Below, one piece after another: positions 22,785-34,180 of a DNA stretch of 64,000 bases. This stretch comes from Coniella vitis. Its lineage: Eukaryota; Ascomycota; Sordariomycetes; Diaporthales; Schizoparmaceae. Each line of letters begins with the position of its first letter. Position 1 is the stretch's first letter. The stretch covers positions 434,001 through 498,000 of the forward strand of contig WUJK01000013.1 in NCBI GenBank assembly GCA_011317545.1. The letters are read 5' to 3'. The translations under genes and the position numbers were made by a program. The notes below the pieces were generated by a model that was given only the letters and a program-made list of their open reading frames with translations, was not told where the DNA came from and ran no database searches.

Positions 22785-25288
22785 ATGTCGTCCAATACCG
22801 ACATTCCCGCCAGCGAGCGGACCCCTCTGCTGGGCCACGACGGCGCTCCTCCCGACGACGGCGAGGAACAATCCCGTCAAGCAGGCCAGAAAAAGTGGTA
22901 CTCAGGCCGCATCCTGAGCATCATCCTGGGCCTCCTGCTGCTGCTCTTTATCATTCTCTTTGTTGTCAGCCTCGTTGTCCGCCGCCCAGATGGAGGAGAC
23001 CAGTCGCCTCTTGTGCCAGCTCCCAGTGAGGGAGCAAAGATATGCACTGCTGCTGGCTGCGTTCTCGCCTCGGCTACGCTGCTGCGCAGTATCTCACCCA
23101 GGTCGGTACTTGTGAAAGTGACTTTTATTGGTGCTCTCGTTTTTTCCTCTGACAAACGAACAGGTACAAGGAGCTCGATCCCTGTGAGGACTTCCGTACT
23201 TATGCCTGTGAAGGCTTCGACGCCACTCACGAGATCCGTTCGGACCAGAACGGTGTCGGTAGCCTGCAGATCATGAGCGAGGAGGGCCAGCTTATTCTCA
23301 AGCGCATTCTCGAGTCGTCTGAGCCGGAAACCGAGTCACTTTTCTGGACTGCCTCGTCGCCGGACCAGGAGATCTTCTCCAAGATGCAGGATGGCTACCA
23401 GGCTTGCCTCAACGAGACCCTGCTGCGGTCCGTTAGTTCCCAGCCCCTGTTGGGCCTGCTTTCCGAGATTGGCAAGCTGTACCCCGTGCGCAAGCCCTTC
23501 GACAAGGCCTCCCTCACCAATGCCGTGCAATATCTGATCAGCATTGGTGTGCGGAGCCCAATTTCCATTGGCGTGGGCGCCGATGACAAGAATCCCGACT
23601 CAAACGTCGTCTCGCTGAGTCCGCCATACTCGTTTGGCCTGCCATCCAAGCAGTATTATTCCCGGGACGAGATAGTATCTGCCTACAAGGACACAATTGG
23701 CGCTGTCTTGGAAGGTCTGTTGAAGGAGGCCCGGGTGGATGACGATGCGCTCTCCGTCTTCCGCACCCTCGATGCTCCCAAGGTCCTCAACAAGAAGATT
23801 GTTGATGGCCTGGTTGACTTTGAATCCAAGATGGCCACTGCCGCTCCCGACCCAGAAGACCTTTCTGACATCACCAAAGTCTACAACCCCCGGACTCTGG
23901 ATGAGGCTGATTCGTACAACCCTGCCATTTCCGTCAAGAGCATCGTCAAACACTTTGCCAGCGACCACACGCCATCCAAGATTATCGTTGCCTCGCCAGA
24001 GTACCTCAAGACACTTGCTGGCATCCTGGACTCCCAATCTAGAGATGTTATTCAGGCGTACCTGGTGTGGAAGGTGGTACAATCATATGGCTCCGTGGTC
24101 GAGAGCGACAGTGTAGAGCCCCTCCGCAGATTCAACAACAAGCTTCAGGGCAAGGAACCAGACGTCAAGCCAGAGAGGTGGCGCACGTGTGTCGGCGTGG
24201 TCGACAGCGATCTTCCCTGGATCTTGAGCCGCTTCTTTGTCGAGGCGGCCTTCTCCAAGGAAGCCAAAGACCTCGGCGACCAAATCATCCACGACATCAA
24301 GGACGAGTTCATTGTCAAGCTCAACCACTCCGAATGGATGACCAAGAATGTCCGCCAGCTTGCCATTGACAAGGTGAACCTGATTCGCCAAAAGATTGGA
24401 TACCCGACCAAGAGCCCCGATGTCACCAATGCCAAGGAACTGCAGGAGTACTACAAGGAGGTGCCCGTTGCCGCCGACACCTTCTTCGCCAACCGGTTGG
24501 CCTCGACCAAGGACGATGTGCGCCGCGGATGGGCCCAGCTGGGCAAGCCTGTTGACAAGGACGAGTGGGACATGTCCGCGTCGACCGTCAATGCATACTA
24601 CAACCCACCGGGTAATGAGATTGTCTTCCCAGCGGGTATCATGCAGAGCCCTGTATTCTACGACCCTTCGATCCCCAAGTATCTGTCGTACGGAGCCTTT
24701 GGTGCCGTCGCAGGCCACGAGCTGTCTCACGCGTTCGATTCGTCGGGCCGCAACTATGACCAGAACGGCAACTACACGGATTGGTGGGACAAGTCGACCA
24801 TCAAGGCCTTCACAAACAAGACGGACTGTTTTGTCCAGCAGTACTCCAACTACACCGTCCCGACCAAGGATGGCCCGCTCCACGTCAACGGCAAGCTCAC
24901 ACTCGGAGAGAATATTGCGGACGCGGGCGGTCTCACCGCGGCGTTCCAGTCCTGGCGGCGCCGGGATGAGGAGAAGGAGGATCTGCAGCTGCCTGGCCTG
25001 CAAGACTTCACCAAGGAGCAGGTCTTTTTCCTTGCGTACGGGCTGACCTGGTGTGGCAAGATGCGTGAGGAGACGGCCGTTCGGCTTGTGTACACGGATC
25101 CTCACAGCCCCAGTCAGTACAGAATCAAGGTGAGTCTTTTTTTTTTTTTTTTTTAATTCTTTTGTTTTATTTGTCGTTTGAGAGTTTGTGCTGACGATAT
25201 ACATACTAAGGGCACTACTGCGAACTCGCGCGAGTTTAGAGAGGCCTTTAATTGCCCTGTCAAGGAGCCGACCTGTGAGTTGTGGTAG
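22785..25288 (+). CDS. M13-family zinc metallopeptidase (neprilysin/endothelin-converting-enzyme type)
   Basis: Three exons: 22785-23101, 23164-25129, 25211-25288, giving 786 residues. The first intron uses an uncommon GTCGGT donor, but only this junction keeps frame and gives the family sequence DPCEDFRTYACEGF. The protein has a cytosolic tail with a dileucine-like SERTPLLG signal, one membrane segment at about residues 44-66 and a large lumenal/extracellular domain. Key residues are visible: HELSH at about 624 (HExxH zinc site), GENIADAGG supplying the third ligand, NAYYNP substrate-binding region, and the hallmark C terminus CELW encoded by the last 78-bp exon. Family members cleave peptides at hydrophobic residues on the cell surface or in the secretory or vacuolar system. 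Confidence 0.92.
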
Positions 25289-25640
25289 AATGTACGTTAT
25301 TGGCTGCTGCTCTGCAGTGTAATATTATCTTTGAACAATGCTATTTATTGTCCTGTAACATTTGAGGTGCTCATGAGATTTTTGTTTTTTCAAGTGTTGT
25401 CAAAGAAGGACTTGGCTCTTGCAATGTCAAGGCATTGGATCCGGTCAAGTCCTACCAATGGCTTTGCTCCCTCAAGATCTTTTTTGATTATTTATCAAGC
25501 CTGCAAGGTTATCCAACAAGTATGGGAAAGATTGTGGCATCTAGTCTGGCTATAGAGTAGTCATTTTGATATCTTGACACCACCGCCATAGAAAGAAAGG
25601 CAAGCCCTTGGGCAGGGCTTCCTGTCAGTTTTCGATCTGC

Positions 25641-25673
<33 letters not shown>

Positions 25674-26348
25674 ATATTATGCTAGCAAAGAAGGGCATTT
25701 TGCCATAGGGTGTACATCTTTACGAGAGTATGGTTCTCTTTCTCTTCGAGAGAATTGTCTTACTTGTTGCCTAACCTCTCGCGGGCGGGCAATACTGCTG
25801 GGAAAGTCTAGTAGAGGGGCATGCATCAGTTTGGCAAAAGTGATGGAGTTGAGGCTGCGGGTTGGGATTGAGCACACTGAGCTTGGATCTCGAGCTGTTT
25901 CCCTTTGGGGAAAAAAATGCTGATTGATTTATCCCGACACGTAGCACCCTTAGTCCAGATTATCCGTCAAAGACACAATCAATTGACTACCAGAACGCAG
26001 CTAGCTAATAGCAGCACACAACGGGCTCAAGACACATATATGTACTGAACTGAAACCCTTCTGCCAAGGTGGAGATGAAGATGGTCACAGACCGCAAAGG
26101 GTGAGGAGCAATCTCGTTGTTCCCCCCTCGATACTGATATCCCCGATGTAGCCCAGATACCCGTCGTAATAGCGCGTAAAAGCAGCCCCACACTCGTCTT
26201 GTCGCCGGCTTCCATAATATACCTGGTCTTGACGCTGTACGCCACTCAGCTGAAGAGCCTTCATGCTGTACCCTGGTGCAAGGCGAGTAAACGGCTGCGT
26301 GGAGGGTTGGAAGCCACGATGCTGATTTTGATTGACCACGAAGAGTGA
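25289..26348. other. intergenic with a 31-nt poly(A) tract
   Basis: No coding signal recognised between the M13 gene and the MYND gene, which are convergent. The notable element is the A tract at 25642-25672. Confidence 0.5.
25642..25672 (+). repeat. poly(A) homopolymer, 31 nt
   Basis: An uninterrupted run of A about 350 bp downstream of the M13 stop codon. It is longer than the other A or T runs in the window. It could be a slipped homopolymer or the tail of an old retroposed insertion; no target duplication was identified by eye. Confidence 0.8.
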
Positions 26349-27609
26349 TCAGTGGGAGTGGGAAGTCTTCCAAGGTAGATCAAAGGCCTCTTTGAAGAAG
26401 CGATCCAGCTCGAGGGGCGGCGCACTGCAGGGCAAACCAAGCCCCAGGATCACTCTGCCGCCGGTGCGAGCATACTCCTCCACTCTTGTGCGAAACGCAG
26501 CATACGTGCCTCTCACGACGGCGGCGTCGGTCAGCACAACAGCAGTGTATGCTTTGCCTCGCTTGCCAGATAACTCGTCCATGGCATCGGGGACTTGGCA
26601 CACCTCTGTAATCCGGGTTTTGGTACGGAGCCGCTCAAGAACATCGGCGAATAGTTGGTCAAAAAAGAACTGCTTTTCGAGAGAAACTAGGAGAATGGAG
26701 GCGGCTGGCTGTCCTGGCGCGCGCGTATGGCAGCTGTCCAGGAGATGCGCGAGTCTGGTGTTGATGGCGTCTTTGTCCCAGACCAGTTTGTAAGTGCCGC
26801 CCAGACCCCGTTCACGGCCATTTCTGCAGGTATCCTGATACCAGCTCCTGAGTCTCGTCCGCTTCATCGAAAGAACTGGGTCGGCGTGCTCCTGCACATA
26901 GGCATCGAGCAGATCTAGCCAGCCACTCCAACCCCCGACATCCTCTGCGCATTCGTGACCTTGGCCGTCGATACAAGAGAAGCTGTCAGTGGAGGGTGCG
27001 CGGCCAATGCAGGTAACCACATGTATCCACCTTTCGCTGAAGTCGTACACGTATTGAAATGTCTTGCCAGCGGTGGTGGGGCCGTCCAGGATCGCAAACA
27101 GCTTGGTCTTGTAGCTGTCTCGCTGAGATTGTAGCGCTCCAACCACATCGTAGATACTATCAATTGGATTGTAGTCGACTGGGAGGATAGGTGAAGGCCG
27201 AGAGGAGAGGGACTCCTCCTCCTCTAGCGCCTCAGAGTCGTTGAAGAACTCGAATTTGTACATAAAGTTACCAGCCCAGGCGAAGGCAATCTGCAAAGCC
27301 GAGCTGAGCTGGTCAAAGGTGCTAGTAGCAGGGCAAGATAGCGTGCGGGTAATGGGCGGGTTGGTGATGTGGCAAGGGTGCAGATCAACTTTGAGAATAT
27401 AATTCTGGCGTTTGCAACCACTCTTGTGCCTCGGCCAATCTTGCTTCTGGCATTCAGTCCCTGCCATATTGGCTCGTTAGTATCTTCCAATACTAGGCCT
27501 GGAACGTAAGGGGTTTCTTACCGCAGTATGCGCGTGACTGACATCGCGAACAGCGAAGCAGCTTGCCTCCAGCCTTTGCGTAACCCGCGCAGTGTGTGGT
27601 TCCGACCAT
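26349..27609 (-). CDS. MYND zinc-finger / pRiA4b ORF-3-like domain protein, copy 1
   Basis: Two exons, 27522-27609 and 26349-27460, with a 61-bp phase-1 intron (GTAAGA ... GGCAG) splitting the MYND finger. The finger reads HCAGY...LLRCSRCQSRAYCGTECQ, then DWPRHKSGC; the second expected ligand is Tyr instead of Cys. It is followed by a pRiA4b ORF-3-like domain (ILKVDLHPCHITNP ... FQYVYDFSERWIHVVTCIGR ... CAEDVGGWSGWLDLLDAY) and about 120 further residues of an alpha/beta-looking region I cannot name. The start is uncertain: ATG at 27609 gives 399 residues, but the frame stays open upstream. MYND fingers usually bind proteins; the pRiA4b domain was first named on a bacterial plasmid and is of unknown role in fungi. 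Copy 2 lies in tandem 615 bp away. Confidence 0.8.
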
Positions 27610-28223
27610 CAGAAGCCAGATTTTGCCAATGCCTTTTGGTCGAGAAAGATGGTCCAAGACGTAGCGATGGTTCTTGTTGCAGAATGTGGAGGAAGCAAAA
27701 TGTGAAGATGAGCGAATGGGTAAGTAGTTGAGCCAGAAGACCAGAGGAAGAGGAGCAGCAGTCAGTACTTAAGGAGCACAAGAAGTTCTGATCTCCTTCT
27801 TGGACGGAGCACTGCTTGCGTTCGTGCCATCCACGGATGGGAACACCTAGGTAGCTAATGCTTTTCCAGCTTTAGTCTGTGTCTCTCTTTGTCGATGATC
27901 CTCACCTCTGTATCATATAAACGGTCTTCAACCCTTTGTTCAGCACTAAAGCCGGATGCAGAGTATTCGTTTTTGTGATAGGTAAGATCAAAGCCTCACC
28001 GGTCACCGGTCTGTCAGTTTTACCAAGTACAAACCGGAAATCAGTCAGATCATGGTCTTGAAATATCTGATGGGCTTTCAAAAGCAAGCATGCCTCAAGA
28101 ACCTACCTGCGGATCCTAATTGCATTCTTCATTCCCATCGCAGCATGGTACACATGGTGTCCATTCAAACTGTCCTCACACACGAACTGCTCTTCCAATA
28201 AGTTGTGCAAATTGCCCTACACG
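27610..28223. other. spacer between the two MYND/pRiA4b copies
   Basis: No supported gene. One 61-codon minus-strand frame at 27902-28087 has no recognised features and no splice partner. Confidence 0.45.
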
Positions 28224-29127
28224 TCATCCCACGATGGCTGCCGGTGGGGTGGCGCAATACGAATGACTGTCTTTCAGATCAGAGTTGACCTGTTCCTTGT
28301 CCCACTTCCACTTGCGATCATCAGCGAAGCCTTTGTAATCGGCATTGGCAATCTTTGAGCCCCCTTTGCTCCTCTGTTGCTTCTTTTGGCATTGAAAGCT
28401 TTTAGAAGATTTTCCCAGCCTGGCAAGCCGCCCACATTTTCGGCACAGCCATGACCTTTGCCGGCAATGCACTCAGAATGGTCCGTAGGAGCGGCACGCC
28501 CAATCAGGGTGATGATGTGGTCCCAGCCATCGCCGAATCCATATTCGTAGAGAATGGACATGCCTGCCGTCTTGCGGCCTTCGAAAATACTATAGAGGTA
28601 TGTCTTCCAGCAGTCGCTGGGCTTGGGATCCTCAGCCTCGTCGATAAAAGAGCCAATGGGGTCAACAAGGCGCATAACATCTTTTGGCATGGTGATGGTG
28701 CGGTCCCGAACGGTGTAGGTTTGTTCTCCTTGGACCGTAGAGCCATAGGCCTTGCAGCCTGCCCAGTCAAACGCGACCTGCAGAGCAGAATGCCAACCAT
28801 AGAAGGAAGCGGCAGCAGGGCACGAGAGCGTGCGAGAGACGGCTAGGTCCTTGGGTTCGCCAGGATGTAGATCGACCTGGAGGATGTAGTTTGGGCGTTT
28901 GCACGAGTCCTTATAGCGGGGCCAGTCCTCCTCGTAGCACGGCGTGCCTGGTTCGGCAGTCTACCAGCCAGCTTATTAGCCTCACTGCACCTCGCAAACG
29001 GGCGTTACATGAGCTTCTGGAATGCGACATACCACAGGAGACTGCTGCTTTGCAACGCGCGCAGTTGAGGAGCGTCAGGCTCTTCTTGCCGCACGGCGCA
29101 GTTGTCGCTGCTGGCTTGGTCACTCAT
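28224..29127 (-). pseudogene. MYND / pRiA4b ORF-3-like gene, copy 2, apparently frameshifted
   Basis: The architecture matches copy 1: a MYND finger interrupted by an 85-bp phase-1 intron (28948-29032, GTATGT ... ACCAG), then the pRiA4b domain (NYILQVDLHPGEPKDLAVSR ... LYEYGFGDGWDHIITLIGRA ... CAENVGGLPGWENLLKAF). Two breaks are visible. At 29091-29094 the frame from ATG 29127 (SDNCAV) must shift to reach CGKKSLTLLNCARC, as if two bases were lost from a GTGTG. At 28384-28387 an A run is one base short, so LLKAFNAK passes into another frame that continues with KWKWDKEQVNSDL, the counterpart of VWDKDAINTRL in copy 1. MYND ligands are also eroded (DWPRYKDSC has Tyr for His). It could be a decaying pseudogene or carry base-call errors. 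Confidence 0.65.
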
Positions 29128-29389
29128 GGCACTCACTAGTGGAGGCGGCAGGGGATGGCGCGTAGGCGGATGATGGGGAAAACATGCAAGATGGATCATG
29201 AGGCAGGATGCGTGCCTGATCAAAGATTTATTTACATAGTAGTCGATGGGAAAAACAAGCGCGTCCCGTGGATCGTTTAGGTCTGCATACCAGGAAAAGG
29301 AAAGAGAGAGCCCGACTCACGCAGGTCACGTTCTATCGAGATCACGCGACTTGGCGGTGCAAGGATGCTACAGTGGTCTCTCTTGGCGT

Positions 29390-31458
29390 CTACAGCACCT
29401 TCCCTGAGGGCAGGCCCTCCAACTGAGCCTTAATCTGCAGGGCCAACACCCTGGAGTAATAGCGGCATACAGCGAGATTACCGCCGTGGAACCAGAAGCC
29501 AGGGTGCCCTGAAGGCCTGCACAGCGCCCTAAACTCGCCCGTCTCGTCGAGGCCCCAGATGCTGCCCAGGCGGTCCGCCACCTTGTCCCCAAAGATGGCG
29601 CGGGCCTGCGTGCGCATGTTCTGGTACCCCGTCGCAAACACGACCTCGTCGGCGTCGATCTCTGTCCCATCGCCGAAGCGCAGCCCCTTGGCCGTCACCT
29701 CGACAATCTCTGTGCCCTGCTTGACGCGAATCTTGCCGTCGATGATGAGCTGCGAAGCGCCCACGTCGATGTAATATCCGCCGCCGCGCTGGAAATACTT
29801 CAGGTACAGCCCGCAGTTGTCTGGGCCCCGGTCCAGCGCGAAGCCAGCCTTGCGCAGGCCGTCGAGCGTCTTTGCGTCGCTGACCTGCTGCACTTTGGTG
29901 AGCTCCTGGTGCGCGGCCTTGAGCACCTCTGCGGGAGTCGCCCACGCTGCCAGGTCTGCGTCCTCCGTCGGCGGCCCGCCTTCCTCGTACATGCCCGCCA
30001 GGTTGATGCGGCAGATGCTCTGGCTCGACACGACGCACGTCGACGACCGCTGCACCATTGTGACGTCGTACCCCTTCTCGTAAAAGTCTTGACAGATGTC
30101 GTGCGCAGAATTGCACGCCCCGACCACAATCGCCCTCTTTCCAGTGCCGTCTGGGCGCGCGCCGGGAAAGGCCGAGCTGTGGCCCAGAAAACGGCCCTGG
30201 AAATTCTCCATGCCAGGGATCGAAGGCAGGTTGGGCTTGCCAGAGTGGCCGGTCGATTGGATAATGTGCTTGGGGTGCAAGGTGCGCGTCTCAAGCTGTC
30301 CGTCGGGCAGTGTGCGCTTGATCCTGACGGCCCAACGCTTGCGGTCCTCGTCCCACTCGGCGCCTTCAATAGACGACTTCATCCACACGTTCAGGTCGAG
30401 CAGCTTGGCGTACGACTCGAAAAAGTCCCCCAGCTTGTCTTTGGGTGTGAAGATGGGCCACCAGTCAGGAAAGGGGATATATGGCAAGTGATCGTACCAT
30501 ATCGGATCGTCTAGAAGGAATGATGCGTCAGCCCACGAGGCGAGAGAGAGAGAGACTGCCTCGACAGTGAGAAGAGCACTTACGCAAGACAAGCTGATGG
30601 TATCGCTGTCGCCAATTGTCACCAACGCTCTTGTTGGCATCGACAATCAGAGCTGAGACGTTGAGCATCTTGAGTCTGGCATGAGCCGTCAGCCCAGCCT
30701 GGCCCGCCCCTGGACATCGCATCACGCCTTTTCGTCAGCAACAGCGCATACTACATATTCAATGAACATGAGTCGGGATCGCACATACCAAGGATAACCA
30801 CGTCTGGATCAGTATTCACAAATTCCAGCTCCTCCCGCCGCCTATCCAGCCAGTTCTTACGCCCTTGGTGGTACCCATGGGCCACACCAATGGCTCGCCG
30901 AGGGCCGATTGGCTCTTCAAACCCTTTGAGCTCCTCAAGACCCGTAAACAGCGTCCAGATCTTCCACGCTTGGCTTTCATCCTGCACCAGTCTTGCCAGG
31001 CCGCGTCCACGCCCTACTTTGGTTGAAAAGGTGAGGTACACAATGATGCCCGTGGACGTCTGCTCGGGGCTGAGGCTCGCAACTTTTGGAGCGCGGTACT
31101 CTGTTGACGCATCGACAGCAATGCTCTCAAAATTGGATTGGTTGGCCGTAACAGCTGCGATCTTGTCTCTTCCTTTGAGCGTCTGCAGCTCCCACGAGAG
31201 GGCAAGGTGGTCGCGCCAGTAGCACTCGTCAGCGTGGAAGAGGGACGCCACGCCTTCCCTGGACAATGACAGATGGTCGTTGAGCTGCGAGATGAGGTCG
31301 TTGGCCACGCTTAGCGCGTCAACTGGTCCGTCAAGACTGGGTGTCTTGGGCCATTTGGCTATTGGGATGTTGATGGAGCCTGGTTCACATCGCTGGCTGG
31401 AGGGTACATCATCAGGGGGAGCTGCTACCGGCTCATAGGGTACTGCGCTGGGACTCAT
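29390..31458 (-). CDS. flavin-containing monooxygenase with N-terminal NTF2-like region
   Basis: Three exons: 30789-31458, 30584-30709, 29390-30510, giving 638 residues; introns of 79 and 73 bp. The first about 215 residues look like an NTF2/SnoaL-like fold preceding the flavoprotein. The FAD motif GAGQAG (residues 224-229) is split by intron 1 and restored by splicing. LHDPIWYDHLPYIPFP, an FMO-like FQGRFLGHSSAFPGAR, an NADPH motif VVGACNSA near residue 395 and FATGYQNMR follow in the family order. Such enzymes oxygenate soft nucleophiles or ketones using FAD, NADPH and O2; in related fungal proteins the substrate is generally unknown. A YUCCA-like role is possible by architecture but not shown. 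It is probably cytosolic, with no signal peptide. Confidence 0.87.
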
Positions 31459-32539
31459 TGTCTTCTTTTTTTTCTTTTCTTTGGCTGGATTGGAGGAGAA
31501 AGTTTATGCTGACGTTGTAATAGGATTCTCTTGATTGCGGATCCCACGGTGTAGTCGTCAGCACCGTTCACGGCAGAGAAACATGGCAACCATCTACCTG
31601 TCTACTTATACACACACAAGAAAAACTATGTAAGCCAGCGGCCATCCTTCTCAAAGGTTGACAGGCTCCCGACGTCAATGCTTCTTCCAATTAGACGCGG
31701 GGTTCTGGAGGGGTTGAGCGGCTCAGCCAAGCTTGGCCGCCATGCCAATGAAACTCCACATTTTCCCCAGCGTTCCTGGATCCGGGGGCGGGGTAGCGGT
31801 GTTTCGATGCGGGTTGCTAGGTTGTGCTGCGTATCGCCAGCTTGGCTTTCCAGATGCTCGAAACCAGTGCCAGTATGAGTTGTCGGACTGATGGCTCGGG
31901 AGGAAGGGAAATCCAGCTTTCAGCTACCTGTTGTGCATGAGCAACACGATGCTTCCACGAAGACAGTCCTTTGTCCCGAGATCCGTCCTTCCTGGACCTC
32001 GACGTATCCTGGAATTACGAAAGTAGCTGCTTGCTTGGACGATGCGATGGCCCAGCCAGCCAGCTTACATCGGATTAACTTTTTCGGTCTACCGGAGCCG
32101 CAGCGGGAGCGGATCAACGACATGGTGGACTGCGATCGTCTCTTTGAACCGCATACGAAACCCACTGACCCGACTGATTAGCTTTTTGGTCTGCCGTAGG
32201 AGCGTGGACTCTTGATTCTTGTTCAAGATTATGCAAAGTCGATCCTCGAACCCGGCTATGTCGGCGAGAGGGTTGCCCCGGGGACTCGACCCTGCTTGTC
32301 CTGGCGTTGCCAACAGAAAGCTTTCGACCATATTGCACAGGTATGTGCCTATGTCTGGCCCTGGCCGCTATGTGAGTGAAGAGGCTTGATGCTCGGGCTG
32401 CGGTCCCTCTCACTGTGCATGCTTCTCATGGCATAGATGCCGCTTCAAAGATACTCATTCGCCTTGAGGCTTCTTTGATTGGACATGGTTCTGTTCTGAG
32501 TCCTTATTTCAAACAAACCAGCGGGTTCACCTCGAGTCT
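31459..32539. other. intergenic between the flavin monooxygenase and the SAT4-like gene
   Basis: Short frames exist on both strands but none shows family features or an acceptable exon structure. The first 150 bp must contain the monooxygenase promoter. Confidence 0.45.
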
Positions 32540-33546
32540 CTACACGGCATACGATCCAACTTTACTCGTTACAGTGGCAGGCGTCCCGGTCAAATCCCCC
32601 ATCCTCACATTCGCCATCGACCGCTCCGCCGCCGATGAGGCAAAATTCGCGTCATCCTCCGCCGAGCTGATTGAGTGCCTGCGCTTCCTTCCCGCCGTCG
32701 TCCACCCACTCAACGGCTTCACATACCACGCTTGCCCTGTCGTCTTTTGTTTGCCCTGGGTGCCCATAGCAGCACTACTAGAAGAAGTCCCCGGCGAGGC
32801 CGAGGCCGGGGCCGGGTACGAAGACACGTACGTCGTCGTCAGCGTTCCCCCACGCGTCCCGGACCTCGTGACCGTCGTCCTCGTAACCCTCGACTGCGCC
32901 GCCGCTCTGCTCTCCCTGCCCAGGATACGATCCACAAACGGCTCGATCCGATCATAGTACAGCGGCGGACATCCCGTGACCGACGCGCAAACAATGCACA
33001 CCGCCAGCTCAATGGCGCACCAAATGGACTGCAAGTCACTATACGTGCTGTCCCCCGTGACCGAGTCAATCCACCACAGCTCGTACAAGCGGACGATGCT
33101 CGCCACGCAGCCAAAGCTCCCAAAGGCAAACAGGACGCCACTGGGCGCCTTCTTGCGCCAGGGCAGCTTGAGCGCGTACAGCGCTGGCAGGGGCAGCAGC
33201 AGGATGACAAAGTCGGTCAGGATGTTGACGGCGCCGTGGGCGTACCAGAGGGCGTAGTAGTCGATGCAGTGGCGCGGGCTCGTGGGCGCGGCGCCCCAGT
33301 GCCAAAAGGCCGACACGGGCGTGCACGCGAAGATGGAGGCGGTGATGGTGGAGACGCTGAAGAGCGCGGTGAAGGCAAAGCTGATGCGGCAGGCGGCGCG
33401 GGTGTGGCGGTCGATGAAGATGCGGCAGTACTGCGCGATGAGGCTCAGTTTGACGAGGCAGATGGTGGCCATGTAGGCGAGGAGGCTGAAGTAGCCGTCC
33501 TGGTTGGATGGTGATTTGTCGTTTGTTAGTATATTTTTGTTCTTGT

Positions 33547-33578
<32 letters not shown>

Positions 33579-34180
33579 TTTGCCTCATTCTGTAACTATA
33601 TTTGTTTGGGTTGAGGTCAAGAGCTAACAGGGGGCATAACATACCTCGAGCGAAGGAGAGATCTGATCAAATGCCAGTGTGGATTTGTGAGGAATATTAC
33701 CATCATGAATCTCTATTGTGTCACACTCTTTTATCAGTTTACGAAATGGGACACGCACGCAGGACAGAGAAACCAAGAACAAGAGAAAGAGAAGGAAAAG
33801 AAAAAAGCCAAGGAAAGAAGAAGAAAAAAGTATAACATACTTCGATATTCGCACGCAGCCTCCAGCACAAACGCAAGCATGGACGCAATAAGCAGCCAAT
33901 CCTCCCACCCAAAAATGCCCGGCCTGACAATGGTGCGCGTATAAGTGCGCAATGAGACGGCCGTCAGGGCAATGACGAGACATGCTGTCTGGGCGCCAAT
34001 AACGTTGTGTGATTGGCTCGCGTGTGCATTCTCGCTGCCCATGGAAGCAGAAGAAGAAGAAGAAGAAGAAGGGAGGTATGGGCTGCTGCTGCTGTTGCCG
34101 CCGTGGGCGGCGGCCAAGGTGATTGCGATGCTGGGGCCGGCGATGGATGATGCTAGCGTTGGTGTTCCATCTGTGCCCAT
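32540..34180 (-). CDS. seven-helix membrane protein, SAT4/rhodopsin-like (PTH11-related) family
   Basis: Three exons: 33841-34180, 33645-33712, 32540-33499, giving 455 residues; introns of 128 and 145 bp, the second carrying a long CT/GA repeat. After a Ser/Gly-rich extracellular N terminus come hydrophobic helices: ACLVIALTAVSLRTYTR, then GWEDWLLIASMLAF, YMATICLVKLSLIAQYCRIF, CRISFAFTALFSVS, FVILLLPLPALYAL, VLFAFGSFGCVASIVRLYEL, and IELAVCIVCASVTGCPPL. The order GWEDW..., LVKLSLI..YCRIF and ..LPLPALYALKLPWRKK is characteristic of the fungal SAT4-type domain. The C-terminal cytosolic tail is rich in Ser, Thr and Ala. Related proteins include PTH11-like receptors, but the ligand is not predictable. 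Confidence 0.87.
33552..33579. repeat. (CT)n microsatellite inside an intron of the SAT4-like gene
   Basis: A near-perfect CT dinucleotide run lies within the second intron of the minus-strand gene (GA on the transcript). It does not disturb the splice sites. Confidence 0.8.

Noticed and set aside
24083..25204. A 373-codon antisense frame over the M13 peptidase
   Set aside because: Sense strand carries HExxH and the CELW terminus; the antisense has no features.
31891..32181. A 96-codon frame between the monooxygenase and the SAT4-like gene
   Set aside because: No signal peptide, domain or splice context; composition is not distinctive.
32675..33514. A 279-codon Arg/Gly-rich frame opposite the SAT4-like gene
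   Set aside because: Antisense shadow; the opposite strand encodes a coherent seven-helix protein.
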